64,000 nt of DNA from Thiotrichales bacterium (GTDB taxonomy: Bacteria > Pseudomonadota > Gammaproteobacteria > Beggiatoales > Beggiatoaceae). Below are positions 45,739 through 56,161 of this stretch, one piece after another (the first letter of the stretch is position 1; each line of letters opens with the position of its first letter). A program made the translations under genes and the position numbers. Location of the stretch: positions 174,851-238,850 of the forward strand of contig JADGDE010000006.1 in the NCBI GenBank assembly GCA_016745035.1. The letters are read 5' to 3'. Under the pieces are notes generated by a model, which was not told the origin of the DNA, ran no database searches, and saw nothing but the letters and a program-made list of their open reading frames with translations.

Positions 45739-47054
45739 TATTGTCCCAGTCCTTTTTCAATTGCCTGTTTTAAGTCCAACAAACCTTGGTGATTGGGATA
45801 TTTTTTCAGTCCTTGTTTAAGCAAGGATAGACTCTGGTCAATATTCCCCGCCTCAACGGCGGCAATAATGCGATCTTCATAAGCGGTGGCACTGAGCGTT
45901 TTTTTAGAGCCACCGCCTTTTAATTGTTTTTTTAGTGCCAATAGGCGTTTATCTTTCGGATCGACCGCTAAGCCACGGCGCAACATTTGTCTTGCGCGAC
46001 TATATGCACCTTGATCCATGGCTTTTTTAGTTAAATCAGCATATTTTCTACTGAGGTTTTTTAAGCCTTTTTGTGCAAAACGGTTTTTTCCATCCAACTC
46101 TAGCATTAACTGGTAACTGTGTTTGGCATTATTACCCCCCGGCATGGTGTAACGTTTGCGCTCCAATTGCGCTTTGGCACGCTGCTCTAGTTTGCTTAAA
46201 ACCAAGCGCTGGGCTTTATCCAATTGTTTGGCAGGCAGTCCTTCCCAGGTTTGTAAAAATTTTAAATGTCGCATTCCATATGGGATGACGGCTTGTTTGT
46301 CTAATAGCGAAAAGGTTTTATCGAGTAAATTTTGTTGAATCCAATCTTGATCATATTCAGGGTGTAATTTAGTTAAATTTGCCATCAAACGTTTGGATTT
46401 ACTTAATTGTTCCTCGTTAATCGTGTCATTTATTAAACCGGCATAACGTTCGGCAATGGCATTTAATAAAGCCGCTGCAAGACTGGGATCGGCACTACAA
46501 GCGCGCAATTGCTCATAAGTGGCATAGGCGTTATCACCATCTGGACGCGTGAGACGTAAGGCTTTTAATTGTTGCTGAGCTTGCTGTAATAAAAAACTGA
46601 TTTGCGGCACAACCAATGCCTCAGGCACAATCGCACTCGCTTCTGTACGTAATTCTCCTTGCTGATTGAGGGTTTGCTCCAGTGCATCGACTTCATCGGC
46701 ATCTTGCAGTGGTGACATCACAATCGGCAAGGGTTGCTCTAGTGCGGGTGTAATACGGTCTGTTTCTGTCCACACCGAGGTGGCTGTCGCTAAAGCATCT
46801 GGGGCTTGGGTTGTCCCGGTGTTCGTCAACAAGGTGGTGGGCGTGTCAAAAGGTGTGGCTTCTTCTACAGGTGGCGGCGGATTAGAATTATCGGAAAAGC
46901 TCCAAAACAAAGCCAAACTTAAGGCAAATAAAGCAAACGCTCCCACTCCCCAAGGTAACCAAAAACCAATGCCTCGCGGTTGTACTAAGGCATACTGATA
47001 ACGGTATCGTTCTGCTGTGTTTTTACTGCGTTTAACGATAATCGGCTTAGCCAT
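45738..47054 (-). CDS. Membrane-anchored TPR-like protein
   Basis: 438 residues. N-terminal basic stretch, a single membrane helix (about 32-51, WLPWGVGAFALFALSLALFW), a Pro-rich linker, and a helical C-terminal region with TPR-like repeats (MDQGAYSRARQMLRRGLAVDP, GNIDQSLSLLKQGLKKYPNH). Likely a periplasm-facing scaffold. Cotranscribed with the TIR-WD40 gene, which ends 16 bp upstream. Confidence 0.65.
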   Translation of the reverse strand: MAKPIIVKRSKNTAERYRYQYALVQPRGIGFWLPWGVGAFALFALSLALFWSFSDNSNPPPPVEEATPFDTPTTLLTNTGTTQAPDALATATSVWTETDRITPALEQPLPIVMSPLQDADEVDALEQTLNQQGELRTEASAIVPEALVVPQISFLLQQAQQQLKALRLTRPDGDNAYATYEQLRACSADPSLAAALLNAIAERYAGLINDTINEEQLSKSKRLMANLTKLHPEYDQDWIQQNLLDKTFSLLDKQAVIPYGMRHLKFLQTWEGLPAKQLDKAQRLVLSKLEQRAKAQLERKRYTMPGGNNAKHSYQLMLELDGKNRFAQKGLKNLSRKYADLTKKAMDQGAYSRARQMLRRGLAVDPKDKRLLALKKQLKGGGSKKTLSATAYEDRIIAAVEAGNIDQSLSLLKQGLKKYPNHQGLLDLKQAIEKGLGQ

Positions 47055-47069
47055 TTTGTTTCTCTGTGG

Positions 47070-49901
47070 TTATGTCCCAGCTTGAGGAGCATCACGATTA
47101 CAAACACGTTTATCATGTTCGTTAAGTGTTGGATTGCTAGCTAAATAATCTTGTAAAAAGATGCAGCCTTTGAGCAATAATTTATTCAGCTCTTCATTAT
47201 GCCCTGTGTAAAGATTTTTTTCCAAACGTTTAAAATCCCACAGAATCAAGGTTTGATCGGCAGAGGCAGATGCAATTTCATCACCATCAGGACTGAAGCC
47301 TGCTGAACGTACCCAACTTTGATGCCCTTTTAGCTCATACAACGCTTTATTTTTGACAAAATCCCAAAGAATTAACATCGAATCTGAGCCAGAGGAAATC
47401 AGGTAATGGTTTTTGCTGCTGTCGGGGTGAAAATGCACATCCCAGACCCAGTCTTGATGTCCTTTTAAGGTTTGAAATAAATTGCCCGAGACCAAATCCC
47501 AAATTTTAACGCTTTTATCTGAGCTGGCTGTGGCTAAATAACGATTATCAGGGCTAAAGCTTAAATTATTTACCCAGCCGCTATGCCCATTAAAGGTGTG
47601 TAACAACTCACCCGTCCGTGACCATAATTTCACATCATAAGCCGAGCTGACTGAGGCAAATAAACGCCCATCGGCACTAAAACTAATCGCGTTAACGCTA
47701 CTTTCGTGTCCCGTCTCTAGCCGTTGTAGTTTTTCTCCTGCCAAGGTCCAAAACTGTAAATCACGCGAGGCGGTGGTGAGCATAAATTCTGCTTTGGGGT
47801 CAATGGCAATGCTTTTGATTTTCCCTGCTGTTTCATGAATGGTTTTGTGTAAATTACCCTCTAAATCCCAATATTGCAGGCTATTATCATACGTTGCTGC
47901 AAGCAACATATCCCCCATATTGGCACTTAAGGGCATAAAATCAACATCGCGGACATTAACACCAGTATTAAAGGTCCGTAACAAGCGATAGCTATGGCTG
48001 TCCCAAATACGAATGGTGGCATCAGTGCCAGTTGATGCCAGTTTGCTGCCATCGGGACTAAAATCAACATCTTTTAGCCCTGAGGTATGCCCTTCTAGGA
48101 TTTTCATGGTCGCGCCTGCTTTCAAGTTATAGAGCTTGACACGTTTATCTGCCGCAGCGGTTGCGAGCATTTCGCCATCGGGACTAAAACTGACACTGAT
48201 AACCCGACTTGCCGAGGTGCGATAGACTTTGAGTAAAGTGCCATCATGGCTCCAAAGTTTAACTTTACCTGTGGCACTGGCGGAGGCGAGCATTTCACCA
48301 TCAGGACTATAGCTGACATCGTAAACCCAGTTTTTATGCGCGAGAATGGTTTTGCGCTCTTCTCCCGTGTCTAAATTCCAAAAACGCAAGGTATTATCCG
48401 CACCAGTGGAGACCAATTCCGCCCTTGTGGGATGAAAATCAATCGCATAAACCCTGTCTTTATGTCCTTGTAAATCTTTAGACAAACTAAAGGTTTTCAT
48501 ATCCCATAATTTAATACTGCGATCAGCGCTGGCTGAGGCAAGGTAACGCCCATCCGGGCTAAAGTCCAAGTCTTCAATCGAGGCATCATGGGCATCTAAA
48601 TGGGCGAGTAATTCGCCTTTGGTTGTCCACACGCGAATATCACCTTGAGAAAAACCACCGACAATCAATTTTTTATCGGGACTAAACACCGCGCTTAAGG
48701 CTTTGCCTTCATGTTCAAGCTGTAATAATAACTCGCCCCACGTGTCCCAAATGCGGATGTATTTATCTTTTGCCGCTGAGACCAACCATTCACTGTCATT
48801 AGAAAAATTAACTGTATTTACCGCGCCTTGATGCTGGAGGCTATATAACAAATGTCCGGAGCGATCCCAAATTTTGACCGTATAATCGGAACTGGCGGTC
48901 ACAATATGCTTGCCATCGGGACTAAAAGTCACATAGCGGACTTTATCTAAATGCTTTTCCAAGCGGTTACGTTCTTGGGTATTGTAAATAACCGCCTTGA
49001 GCGCTTCAGGCACACTCTTATTCACTTGCTGAATGATTGGCTGCAAGGAATTATCAATCTCTGTTGGCAAACTGCGTAACTGTTGCCCAGCAGTCACGGC
49101 TGACAATAAAGCATCTAATTGATGATCATTGCTTAAATACGCCCGTGATAGTGCTGTTTGCGCCTCAATTTCAAATACCATTGCCTTATTGCGCTCGAGC
49201 ACGGCGATATTGCGCTGATTTTGCGCAACTTGACGCAAATGATTAGCAAACACCCCCATGATTACGGCTAATATCAACGCCACCGCCACCGCAATGAATT
49301 TCAGCCGCTGACTTTTTGCCGACGCTTGACTGCTGGTGACAATAAAACGGCTGTGTACCGGGGTAGGGTTGGGCGGGATATTTGCTGGCAGCGCTAGCCA
49401 TTGTTGCGCCTCGGTTAAGGCATTACCTGTGAGTAATAAACTTTCATCGCAGTTTTGGCTGCGCCATTCCAAAGCTCTATTTAATAGTTTGGTGTGTTTT
49501 TTTGCCCGTTCGAGGTCGAAATCAATGGTATCGAGTAATTGAGTAAAGGCATCGTTAAAACCTTCACTGTCTCGAAAAAAAATCCAATCTAATTTGGCTA
49601 AATCATCGGGGATTTTGCCACTGACATCTGTGCGTAAAATCGGGATAAGGCGTTTATCAAATTTAAGCGCATGTTCGAGTTCACGCAAACACACTTTAGA
49701 GGCAATTGAATCGGGTGTGATAACGAAAATAAAACAATTACTTTCTTGAATCCCTTCTTCGATCTCATTCCACCAGTCCGAGCCGTGAGCAATCCCCTCC
49801 CAGTCGACCCAAATATCGCGTTTAGCCGTTTGAAAGGCATCGGAGAGTTTTAAGACAAACTCTTTATTTTTTCGAGAATAAGATACAAACGCATCTTTCA
49901 T
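47070..49901 (-). CDS. TIR-TM-WD40 protein (14 repeats)
   Basis: 943 residues. TIR domain about 1-140 (DAFVSYSRKNKEF, IWVDWEGIAHGSDWWNEIEEG), with acidic residues Glu46, Glu48 and Glu49 near the expected NADase site. One transmembrane helix at 201-219 (FIAVAVALILAVIMGVF). Then 14 WD40 repeats from about 320 to 900 of the form FSPDGxxLASASxDxxxKLWD, i.e. probably two seven-bladed propellers. The TIR faces the cytoplasm and the propellers the other side, or vice versa. Bacterial TIR-WD40 proteins are thought to act in signalling or defence. First gene of a five-gene operon. Confidence 0.85.
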   Translation of the reverse strand: MKDAFVSYSRKNKEFVLKLSDAFQTAKRDIWVDWEGIAHGSDWWNEIEEGIQESNCFIFVITPDSIASKVCLRELEHALKFDKRLIPILRTDVSGKIPDDLAKLDWIFFRDSEGFNDAFTQLLDTIDFDLERAKKHTKLLNRALEWRSQNCDESLLLTGNALTEAQQWLALPANIPPNPTPVHSRFIVTSSQASAKSQRLKFIAVAVALILAVIMGVFANHLRQVAQNQRNIAVLERNKAMVFEIEAQTALSRAYLSNDHQLDALLSAVTAGQQLRSLPTEIDNSLQPIIQQVNKSVPEALKAVIYNTQERNRLEKHLDKVRYVTFSPDGKHIVTASSDYTVKIWDRSGHLLYSLQHQGAVNTVNFSNDSEWLVSAAKDKYIRIWDTWGELLLQLEHEGKALSAVFSPDKKLIVGGFSQGDIRVWTTKGELLAHLDAHDASIEDLDFSPDGRYLASASADRSIKLWDMKTFSLSKDLQGHKDRVYAIDFHPTRAELVSTGADNTLRFWNLDTGEERKTILAHKNWVYDVSYSPDGEMLASASATGKVKLWSHDGTLLKVYRTSASRVISVSFSPDGEMLATAAADKRVKLYNLKAGATMKILEGHTSGLKDVDFSPDGSKLASTGTDATIRIWDSHSYRLLRTFNTGVNVRDVDFMPLSANMGDMLLAATYDNSLQYWDLEGNLHKTIHETAGKIKSIAIDPKAEFMLTTASRDLQFWTLAGEKLQRLETGHESSVNAISFSADGRLFASVSSAYDVKLWSRTGELLHTFNGHSGWVNNLSFSPDNRYLATASSDKSVKIWDLVSGNLFQTLKGHQDWVWDVHFHPDSSKNHYLISSGSDSMLILWDFVKNKALYELKGHQSWVRSAGFSPDGDEIASASADQTLILWDFKRLEKNLYTGHNEELNKLLLKGCIFLQDYLASNPTLNEHDKRVCNRDAPQAGT

Positions 49902-50337
49902 TCTAAACCTACCTTAGCGTTTGCCCATATAGTCCTATTTTAAGGGCTACAATGACAAAAATTTTGATGGTGTTTTTGCAAAATTCATTATTATCAATAA
50001 TGCAATGTAGTGTAAACGCAAGCCTATGTTGAGTAAAGACTAAGCGCGGCTCTGTTGGGGCAGAGGTCTTGCGACTTTGGGGGCTTTATCTTCTCTCACC
50101 ACATTAGTGACAAAATTATAGTTATGCAAAGGCTTATGTTTTGCCTCAAAGGCACAGAAAGGAGCCTTTGCGTAACATCAGATATTAACCATGGTTTGGT
50201 TTTAAGTTTTTATTTTTTTTCTTTGGAAAAAGGCTATAAAAAAAGATCAAAAGGCTTTAACATGAGAATAGTATTTCACAAATACCCTGCTTGTCATAAT
50301 GTCTTTAACGCACATCAAAAAAAACATAGGGATGGAC
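49902..50337. other. Non-coding stretch with a fold-back element
   Basis: About 435 bp between the divergent TIR-WD40 and PotD-like genes. It should contain both promoters. The only structure seen is the fold-back MITE-like variant at 50120-50181. No gene or tRNA recognised. Confidence 0.5.
50120..50181. mobile_element. MITE-like element, fold-back variant
   Basis: GTTATGCAAAGGCT (50121-50134) pairs with AGCCTTTGCGTAAC (50164-50177) with one mismatch, and the right end continues to ATCAG. So both ends carry the left-arm sequence of the family in inverse orientation, and the right-arm interior is absent. An inner GCCT/AGGC helix is kept. Confidence 0.6.
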
Positions 50338-51408
50338 ATGAAGCGATATCAACAAAAAATTCAATATGTGGCTGGACTTATTTTTGGCATTTTTGCCAGT
50401 TTAACCGTCATGGCAGAGAACGAAAAAACCCAAACTTTGGTTTTTTTGAACTGGGCTAATTACATGGATCCCGCTTTAATTGAGGCATTTTCAAAAAAAT
50501 ATCATGTCAAAGTGAAAGAGGTTTATTTTGATTCTGATGAAGATCGAACCGAAATGCTTTTACGTACCGAAGGACAAGGCTATGATGTGGTCTTAACCGC
50601 TGGCATGGATATGGCTAATTATCAGAAAAAATCCTGGCTACATCCTGTCGATACGACCCGTGTACCTAATCTGAAACATATGGACAAACGTTGGTTAGAA
50701 GCTTTTGATGGCAGCCCACAAGGTGTGAGTGTCCCGGTATTATGGGGAAGTGTTGGTATCATTTATCAAAAAGATAAAATCACCACACCCATTACTTCTT
50801 GGTCACAATTATACAAACCCGATCCGGTCTTAAAAGGCCATGTGCATATGTTGAAAGATACCCAAGATATTTTAGGCCTAGGTCTTAAGTCTTTGGGATA
50901 TTCCTACAACAGTACCAACCGTAAACAATTAAAAGAAGTCGAGCAATTGTTATTAGCACAAAAACCTTGGGTCAGTGTTTATGGTATGCCTGTGTTTGAT
51001 AAAAGCTCAGGCTTTGTCACTGGCGATTATTGGATGGGCATGGCTTACAATGGTGATGCTTTATTTTTGCAAGAAATGAATAAGAATTTGGGCTTTGTGA
51101 TCCCAGAGGAAGGCACGGCATTATGGTGTGATTATTTAACCGTGATGTCCTCATCGAAAAACAAAGAACTGGCGTTTAAGTTTATTGATTTTCTCAGTGA
51201 ACCTGAAAATGCCGTGCGTTTGGTTCACCGCTTACATTTTGCTTCCCCCAATAAAACCGCAGAGACTTTACTAAGTGATAAATACCTTAAAAACTCACAA
51301 GTGTATTTGTCACCTGCTATTTTGGAACGTAGTGAAACGGGGAAATTATCCCTACCCCCACGGATTAAAAAATACCGGACTTCGATTTATAATCGACTTA
51401 TGCAGTAA
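50338..51408 (+). CDS. PotD-like periplasmic solute-binding protein
   Basis: 356 residues from ATG 50338 (AGGG 6 bases upstream). Signal peptide about 1-23 (GIFASLTVMAEN). Opening TLVFLNWANYMDPALIEAFSKKY and YDVVLTAGMDMANY match the polyamine-binding PotD/PotF family of type I binding proteins. No ABC permease or ATPase follows; instead the next gene is a histidine kinase overlapping its stop by one base (TAATG). This suggests it serves as a sensor subunit, as NspS does for MbaA in Vibrio. Confidence 0.82.
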   Translation: MKRYQQKIQYVAGLIFGIFASLTVMAENEKTQTLVFLNWANYMDPALIEAFSKKYHVKVKEVYFDSDEDRTEMLLRTEGQGYDVVLTAGMDMANYQKKSWLHPVDTTRVPNLKHMDKRWLEAFDGSPQGVSVPVLWGSVGIIYQKDKITTPITSWSQLYKPDPVLKGHVHMLKDTQDILGLGLKSLGYSYNSTNRKQLKEVEQLLLAQKPWVSVYGMPVFDKSSGFVTGDYWMGMAYNGDALFLQEMNKNLGFVIPEEGTALWCDYLTVMSSSKNKELAFKFIDFLSEPENAVRLVHRLHFASPNKTAETLLSDKYLKNSQVYLSPAILERSETGKLSLPPRIKKYRTSIYNRLMQ

Positions 51409-54400
51409 TGAAACTACAAAGCAAGATTTTTCTCGCTGTTTTCCCTTTTATTGTTATCCCTCTGCTTTTTTCGGGAGGGATTGCTTACCAGCGTCTGCAA
51501 AAAAATGTTGAAACCACTTTAAATTCACAAATTCAAACCCTGTTTCAACAAATCACACAGCAGCTCGATGCCTTTGAGCAAACCGCCAAGGCTAACGTTA
51601 ATTTATTTTCCTCCTCAAAAATGATGCGAGCCTATATGAACGCTGATGAAGATCAGCGCTATGGCATGTTGCAACCTTATTTAATGCAACGCTTTAATCG
51701 CTATCATCATGCCTACCCCAATTATATTGAAATCCGGGTTATTTTGCCTGATGGCTATGAAGACACACGTTTTGCACCTAAATACATACCGAACTTAACC
51801 GAAGAAGAAAACGAGAGTGAATTTTTTCAGGTGTGGCTAAAAAATAAACAAGAACAGTATGTTGATTATACGACGATGCCTGATACAGGCGACTTTATCC
51901 TCCATATTGCGCAGCGCTTATATTTTACCGATACCAACCAAAAAGAACGAAAAAGACAAGCTAAAGGCGAATTTAAAGGTTTTTTAGCCATCAGTGCGAA
52001 GTTATCAGGGCTTAAAGCCCAAAGTCTCAATCAAAAAATTGGTCAACAAGGACGCATATTTTTTGTAGATAAAAATGCAAAAATATTATTTGAAGATCAA
52101 GACATAACACTGCAAACAGCGCTACGGACAGGCATGCGTCAAAAAAATAATATTCAATGGTTTAGTCCTGAAGGACTTTATTATCGTGGGCAAAAATTGC
52201 GTAATAACCTGTGGGTATTTGCCTCAGTCCCAACCTTAGAAATGTCCACAGAAAGTCAGCGTTTGGGTTTAGAGATTGCGAGTATTACCTTAATCACCAT
52301 TTTAATCTCTTTATGGTTATTGATGAGCTTACTCGGTCGCTTGTTACTCGACCCTATCAGAGATTTAAGCCAAGCCACTGAACATTTGGGCAAGGGCAAT
52401 ATGGAAACCGCTTTGCTTATCCGCAGCAACGACGAGCTGGGGGTGCTTAGTCGTGGTTTTAATCGCATGGTGGCACAGTTAAAACAAACTCAAGCACAAA
52501 AAGATACAGCCCAAGCTGAAGCCTTAGCGAACCAAGAGCAGGCAATTAATAACCTGAAACAAGCTGATAAACTCAAAGACGAATTTTTAGCCAATACCTC
52601 ACATGAATTACGTACGCCTTTAAATGGCATCATCGGCATCGGACAATCCTTACTCGATGGTGTCGGTGGTAAAGTCAATGACATTCAAGCCCAAAACCTA
52701 CGTATGATTGTGCAAAGTGGTCAACGCCTAACCACCTTGGTCAATGATATTTTAGATTCCTTTAAAATGCGCACACAAAAATTACAGCTACAACGCCGCC
52801 CTGTGGATATGTATGCGATGGCAAGTTTAGCGATTGAATTATCCCGTGCCTTATTGCAAGGTAAAAATATCGAACTTATCAATCAAGTAGATAGTGATTT
52901 ACCCGCCGTTTATGCTGATGAAAACCGTTTACAACAAATATTACTTAACCTGATTGGTAATGCGATTAAATTTACCCATCAAGGACAAATCAGTATTCGC
53001 GCAGAATTACTTGATGAACAGCAAATGTGTATTTTTATCGATGATACCGGCATTGGGATTGCCGCTGATAAACATGAACGTATTTTTCAAGCTTTTGAAC
53101 AAGCGGATGGTTCAACGGCCCGTGAATATGGTGGCACAGGCTTAGGTCTATCAGTCACCCGTGAATTGGTTCATTTACACCAGGGCGAAATTAGCTTAAG
53201 TAGCGAAGAAAACCAAGGTTCCAGCTTTCGCTTTACCCTGCCTTTATCCACTGAAGCCTTAAAGCAAGAACAATGTTCACAGCTGATGATGAACGTGGAA
53301 GACAGCAATAGTCAAATTGAAATAAATCAATTGACCACTCAAAAACCCATATTAAATGCGAACGGAGACATTTACCAGGTCTTAGTTGTCGATGATGAGA
53401 CGGTTAATTTACAAGTATTAGTCAATTATTTATCACAAGAAAATTATCAACTCAGTCTTGCCACTTCTGGACAGGAAGTCTTAGATTTATTAGATAAGGG
53501 CTATGCGCCTGATTTGGTGATTTTAGATGTGATGATGCCGCGGATGACAGGCTTTGAAGTCACACAACATATTCGTCAGCAATGGGCTTTACATGAATTA
53601 CCGATTCTTTTATTGACCGCGAAAAATCAAGCACAAGATGTGGTCACGGGTTTAGACACAGGTGCGAATGATTATTTAATAAAACCTGTGGCTAAAGAAG
53701 AACTATTGGCAAGAATGCGTACCCATTTAGCGATAAAACACTTAAAAGCCTCAAGAGAACAAGCGTTGGAAGCAGCGCGTTTGAAAGCTAAATTCCTTGC
53801 CAACATGAGCCATGAGATTCGTACCCCCATGAATGCGATTATTGGCGTGGGTGATTTGTTAAATGATACCAGTCTTAATGCTGAACAAAAAGATTATGTC
53901 TCGACCATTTGTTCTGGTAGTGAAACCTTGCTTGCACTGATTAATGATATTGTCGATTTTTCTAAGATTGAGGCGAATAAATTAGAATTGGACTTGGAAC
54001 CTTTTTCATTATATGAATGTATCGAAAAAGTTATTGATATTGTCAAAGAACTGGCACACCAAAAAAACCTTAATCTCGCCTATTGGATCGATTGGCAAGT
54101 CCCCGAATATGCCATTGGCGATAGTTATCGTTTACGACAAATTTTAATTAATTTACTCAATAATGCGGTGAAATTTACCCATGAGGGTGAAGTATTTATT
54201 CGAGTTGAAGCCTTGCCAAGCGACAATCCAAAGCAGCATTTTGTCAAATTTTCTGTGCGTGATACGGGTATTGGTATCTCGACGGCACACCAAGCCAAAT
54301 TATTCCAATCCTTTAATCAAGCTGATACGAAAATCACCCGCAATTATGGCGGCTCAGGCTTAGGACTCGCTATCAGTAAAGCCCTAGCTGAATTAATGCA

Positions 54401-55292
54401 AGGTGAAGTCGGCATCGACAGTGTCGAAGGGCAAGGGGCAACATTCCATTTTAGTATTTATTTAGATAAGCTAGAACAAGCTCAGCAAGACAGCCCATGG
54501 CGTAGTCAGCAAACTTTATTTGTTGATAAACAGCTGCTTATTTATGAGCCGAATCAAAGTAACCGCACCATTTTAGAAAACTTATTACAGCACTGGGGGG
54601 CTAAAACTCAATGTTTAGATAATGATGCTTTCACCGTGGAGAATTTATCCGAGCAAACAGTTGATGCTGCGCTTATTTCACCTCACCAAGCAGAATTTGA
54701 TTGGCAAACATTGCAGCAAAACAGCAATTATCCTTTGGTATTAATACACGAGCATTGCCATCGCCATCATTTACTCAAATTTTTCCAAAGTTGTTTTAAC
54801 AAACCTTTGCGCCCAAGCCATGTATATCAAAGTTTAGGCGAACTGTTAGAACACGGCACAACACAAACGCAAGTATCTCCAAGCCAGCAAAGTGCTGATG
54901 TGGCACTAGATAGCAGTAAACGTATCTTATTGGTTGAAGATAATAAAGTGAATCAACGTGTGGCTTTATTGGTTTTGAAAAAATTAGGCTTGCAGGCAGA
55001 CATTGCCAATAACGGTCTGGAGGCTTTAGAAGCGATAGACAATACGGCGTATGACATTATTCTTATGGATGTTAGAATGCCCGAAATGGACGGCTTAGAG
55101 GCAACCCGAAACATTCGGGAACGCTTTGCACCTGAGAGAGAAAAACCTTGGATTATTGCTATGACAGCCAGTGCGATGACCGAGGATAAAGAAGCTTGTT
55201 TTGATGCTGGTATGAATGATTACACCAGTAAACCTGTGCGCCCTCAAATTTTGCAAACTGCCTTGAAACAAGCTGGAAAAAAGCGCAGTTAG
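51408..55292 (+). CDS. Double hybrid histidine kinase with extracellular Cache-type sensor
   Basis: 1294 residues. TM1 at about 7-27, a periplasmic sensor domain at about 40-275, TM2 at about 286-310 and HAMP at about 310-360. First kinase: HisKA with His399 (SHELRTPLNG) and HATPase with NLIGNAIKFTH near 515. REC with Asp707 (VILDVMMPRMTG). Second kinase: His802 (SHEIRTPMNA) and NLLNNAVKFTH near 915. Then a receiver-like region (about 1040-1130) and a C-terminal REC with Asp1221 (ILMDVRMPEMDG). Two complete kinase cores in one chain are unusual. Co-translated with the PotD-like protein. Confidence 0.9.
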   Translation: MKLQSKIFLAVFPFIVIPLLFSGGIAYQRLQKNVETTLNSQIQTLFQQITQQLDAFEQTAKANVNLFSSSKMMRAYMNADEDQRYGMLQPYLMQRFNRYHHAYPNYIEIRVILPDGYEDTRFAPKYIPNLTEEENESEFFQVWLKNKQEQYVDYTTMPDTGDFILHIAQRLYFTDTNQKERKRQAKGEFKGFLAISAKLSGLKAQSLNQKIGQQGRIFFVDKNAKILFEDQDITLQTALRTGMRQKNNIQWFSPEGLYYRGQKLRNNLWVFASVPTLEMSTESQRLGLEIASITLITILISLWLLMSLLGRLLLDPIRDLSQATEHLGKGNMETALLIRSNDELGVLSRGFNRMVAQLKQTQAQKDTAQAEALANQEQAINNLKQADKLKDEFLANTSHELRTPLNGIIGIGQSLLDGVGGKVNDIQAQNLRMIVQSGQRLTTLVNDILDSFKMRTQKLQLQRRPVDMYAMASLAIELSRALLQGKNIELINQVDSDLPAVYADENRLQQILLNLIGNAIKFTHQGQISIRAELLDEQQMCIFIDDTGIGIAADKHERIFQAFEQADGSTAREYGGTGLGLSVTRELVHLHQGEISLSSEENQGSSFRFTLPLSTEALKQEQCSQLMMNVEDSNSQIEINQLTTQKPILNANGDIYQVLVVDDETVNLQVLVNYLSQENYQLSLATSGQEVLDLLDKGYAPDLVILDVMMPRMTGFEVTQHIRQQWALHELPILLLTAKNQAQDVVTGLDTGANDYLIKPVAKEELLARMRTHLAIKHLKASREQALEAARLKAKFLANMSHEIRTPMNAIIGVGDLLNDTSLNAEQKDYVSTICSGSETLLALINDIVDFSKIEANKLELDLEPFSLYECIEKVIDIVKELAHQKNLNLAYWIDWQVPEYAIGDSYRLRQILINLLNNAVKFTHEGEVFIRVEALPSDNPKQHFVKFSVRDTGIGISTAHQAKLFQSFNQADTKITRNYGGSGLGLAISKALAELMQGEVGIDSVEGQGATFHFSIYLDKLEQAQQDSPWRSQQTLFVDKQLLIYEPNQSNRTILENLLQHWGAKTQCLDNDAFTVENLSEQTVDAALISPHQAEFDWQTLQQNSNYPLVLIHEHCHRHHLLKFFQSCFNKPLRPSHVYQSLGELLEHGTTQTQVSPSQQSADVALDSSKRILLVEDNKVNQRVALLVLKKLGLQADIANNGLEALEAIDNTAYDIILMDVRMPEMDGLEATRNIRERFAPEREKPWIIAMTASAMTEDKEACFDAGMNDYTSKPVRPQILQTALKQAGKKRS

Positions 55293-55296
55293 CGCC

Positions 55297-56019
55297 TCAA
55301 AGCTTAAAGTCTTGTCCTAAATAAACATTACGCACTTGTTCATCGCGTAAAATCATATCAGCATTACCCTCAGCGATAATAGTGCCGTCATTGACGATAT
55401 AAGCACGATTACAAATCCCTAAAGTTTCGCGCACATTATGATCGGTAATCAAAACACCAATATCCAAGCTACTCAAATGATTAATAATTTTTTGAATATC
55501 AATTACAGAAATCGGGTCGATGCCCGCAAAAGGCTCGTCCAATAAAATAAAACGTGGGTCAGCGGCAAGGGCGCGGGCAATTTCAACCCGGCGGCGCTCC
55601 CCGCCTGAGAGTTGCATTCCTAGGCTCTCGCGCAAATGGGCAACATGTAATTCATCGAGCAGTTCTTCTAGGCGTTGCTCGCGGCGCTGTTGACTAATTT
55701 TGCGCACTTCAAGAATGGCCATGATATTTTCCGCTACAGTCAGCTTGCGAAAAATGGAGGCTTCTTGTGGCAAATAACCAATACCCATTCGAGCGCGTAT
55801 GTGCATGGGTTGGCGCGTACAAGATTCACGGTCAAGACGAATATTACCACCGTCACAATTAACCAGACCGACCATCATATAAAAACTGGTCGTTTTACCC
55901 GCACCATTAGGGCCAAGCAAACCGACCACTTCACCACTTTGAACGCTGATGCTGATGTCTTTGACCACAGCACGACCTTGGTAATATTTGACCAAGTGAT
56001 CGGCGGCAAATACTGTCAT
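55297..56019 (-). CDS. lptB: LPS transport ABC ATPase
   Basis: 240 residues. Walker [15 protein letters not shown], signature [17 protein letters not shown], Walker [13 protein letters not shown], switch His in VLITDHNV. Drives LPS extraction with LptFG. lptC is not visible. Convergent with the histidine kinase, 4 bp apart. Confidence 0.95.
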   Translation of the reverse strand: MTVFAADHLVKYYQGRAVVKDISISVQSGEVVGLLGPNGAGKTTSFYMMVGLVNCDGGNIRLDRESCTRQPMHIRARMGIGYLPQEASIFRKLTVAENIMAILEVRKISQQRREQRLEELLDELHVAHLRESLGMQLSGGERRRVEIARALAADPRFILLDEPFAGIDPISVIDIQKIINHLSSLDIGVLITDHNVRETLGICNRAYIVNDGTIIAEGNADMILRDEQVRNVYLGQDFKL

Positions 56020-56100
56020 ATGAAAAACCGAGTTTTGTTGAAAAAGCTGATTAGCTCATGCGCTAACAATTGACGGTAACGCATGAGAAAACCTTAGTTG

Positions 56101-56161
56101 CCGATGTTACGCAAAGGCTTAGGTATCACTAGGCAGGCAAAAAACCAATAAGTGCTATCAG
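56101..56161 (+). mobile_element. MITE-like element, short copy between lptA and lptB
   Basis: Ends CCGATGTTACGC and GCTATCAG. The interior shares CACTAGGCAGG. Length 61 bp. Flanks TTAGTTG (56094-56100) and TTATTTA (56162-56168) agree in 5 of 7 bases as a decayed target duplication. It sits in the 142-bp gap between lptA and lptB, which are normally adjacent, so it enlarges the intercistronic space. Confidence 0.65.
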
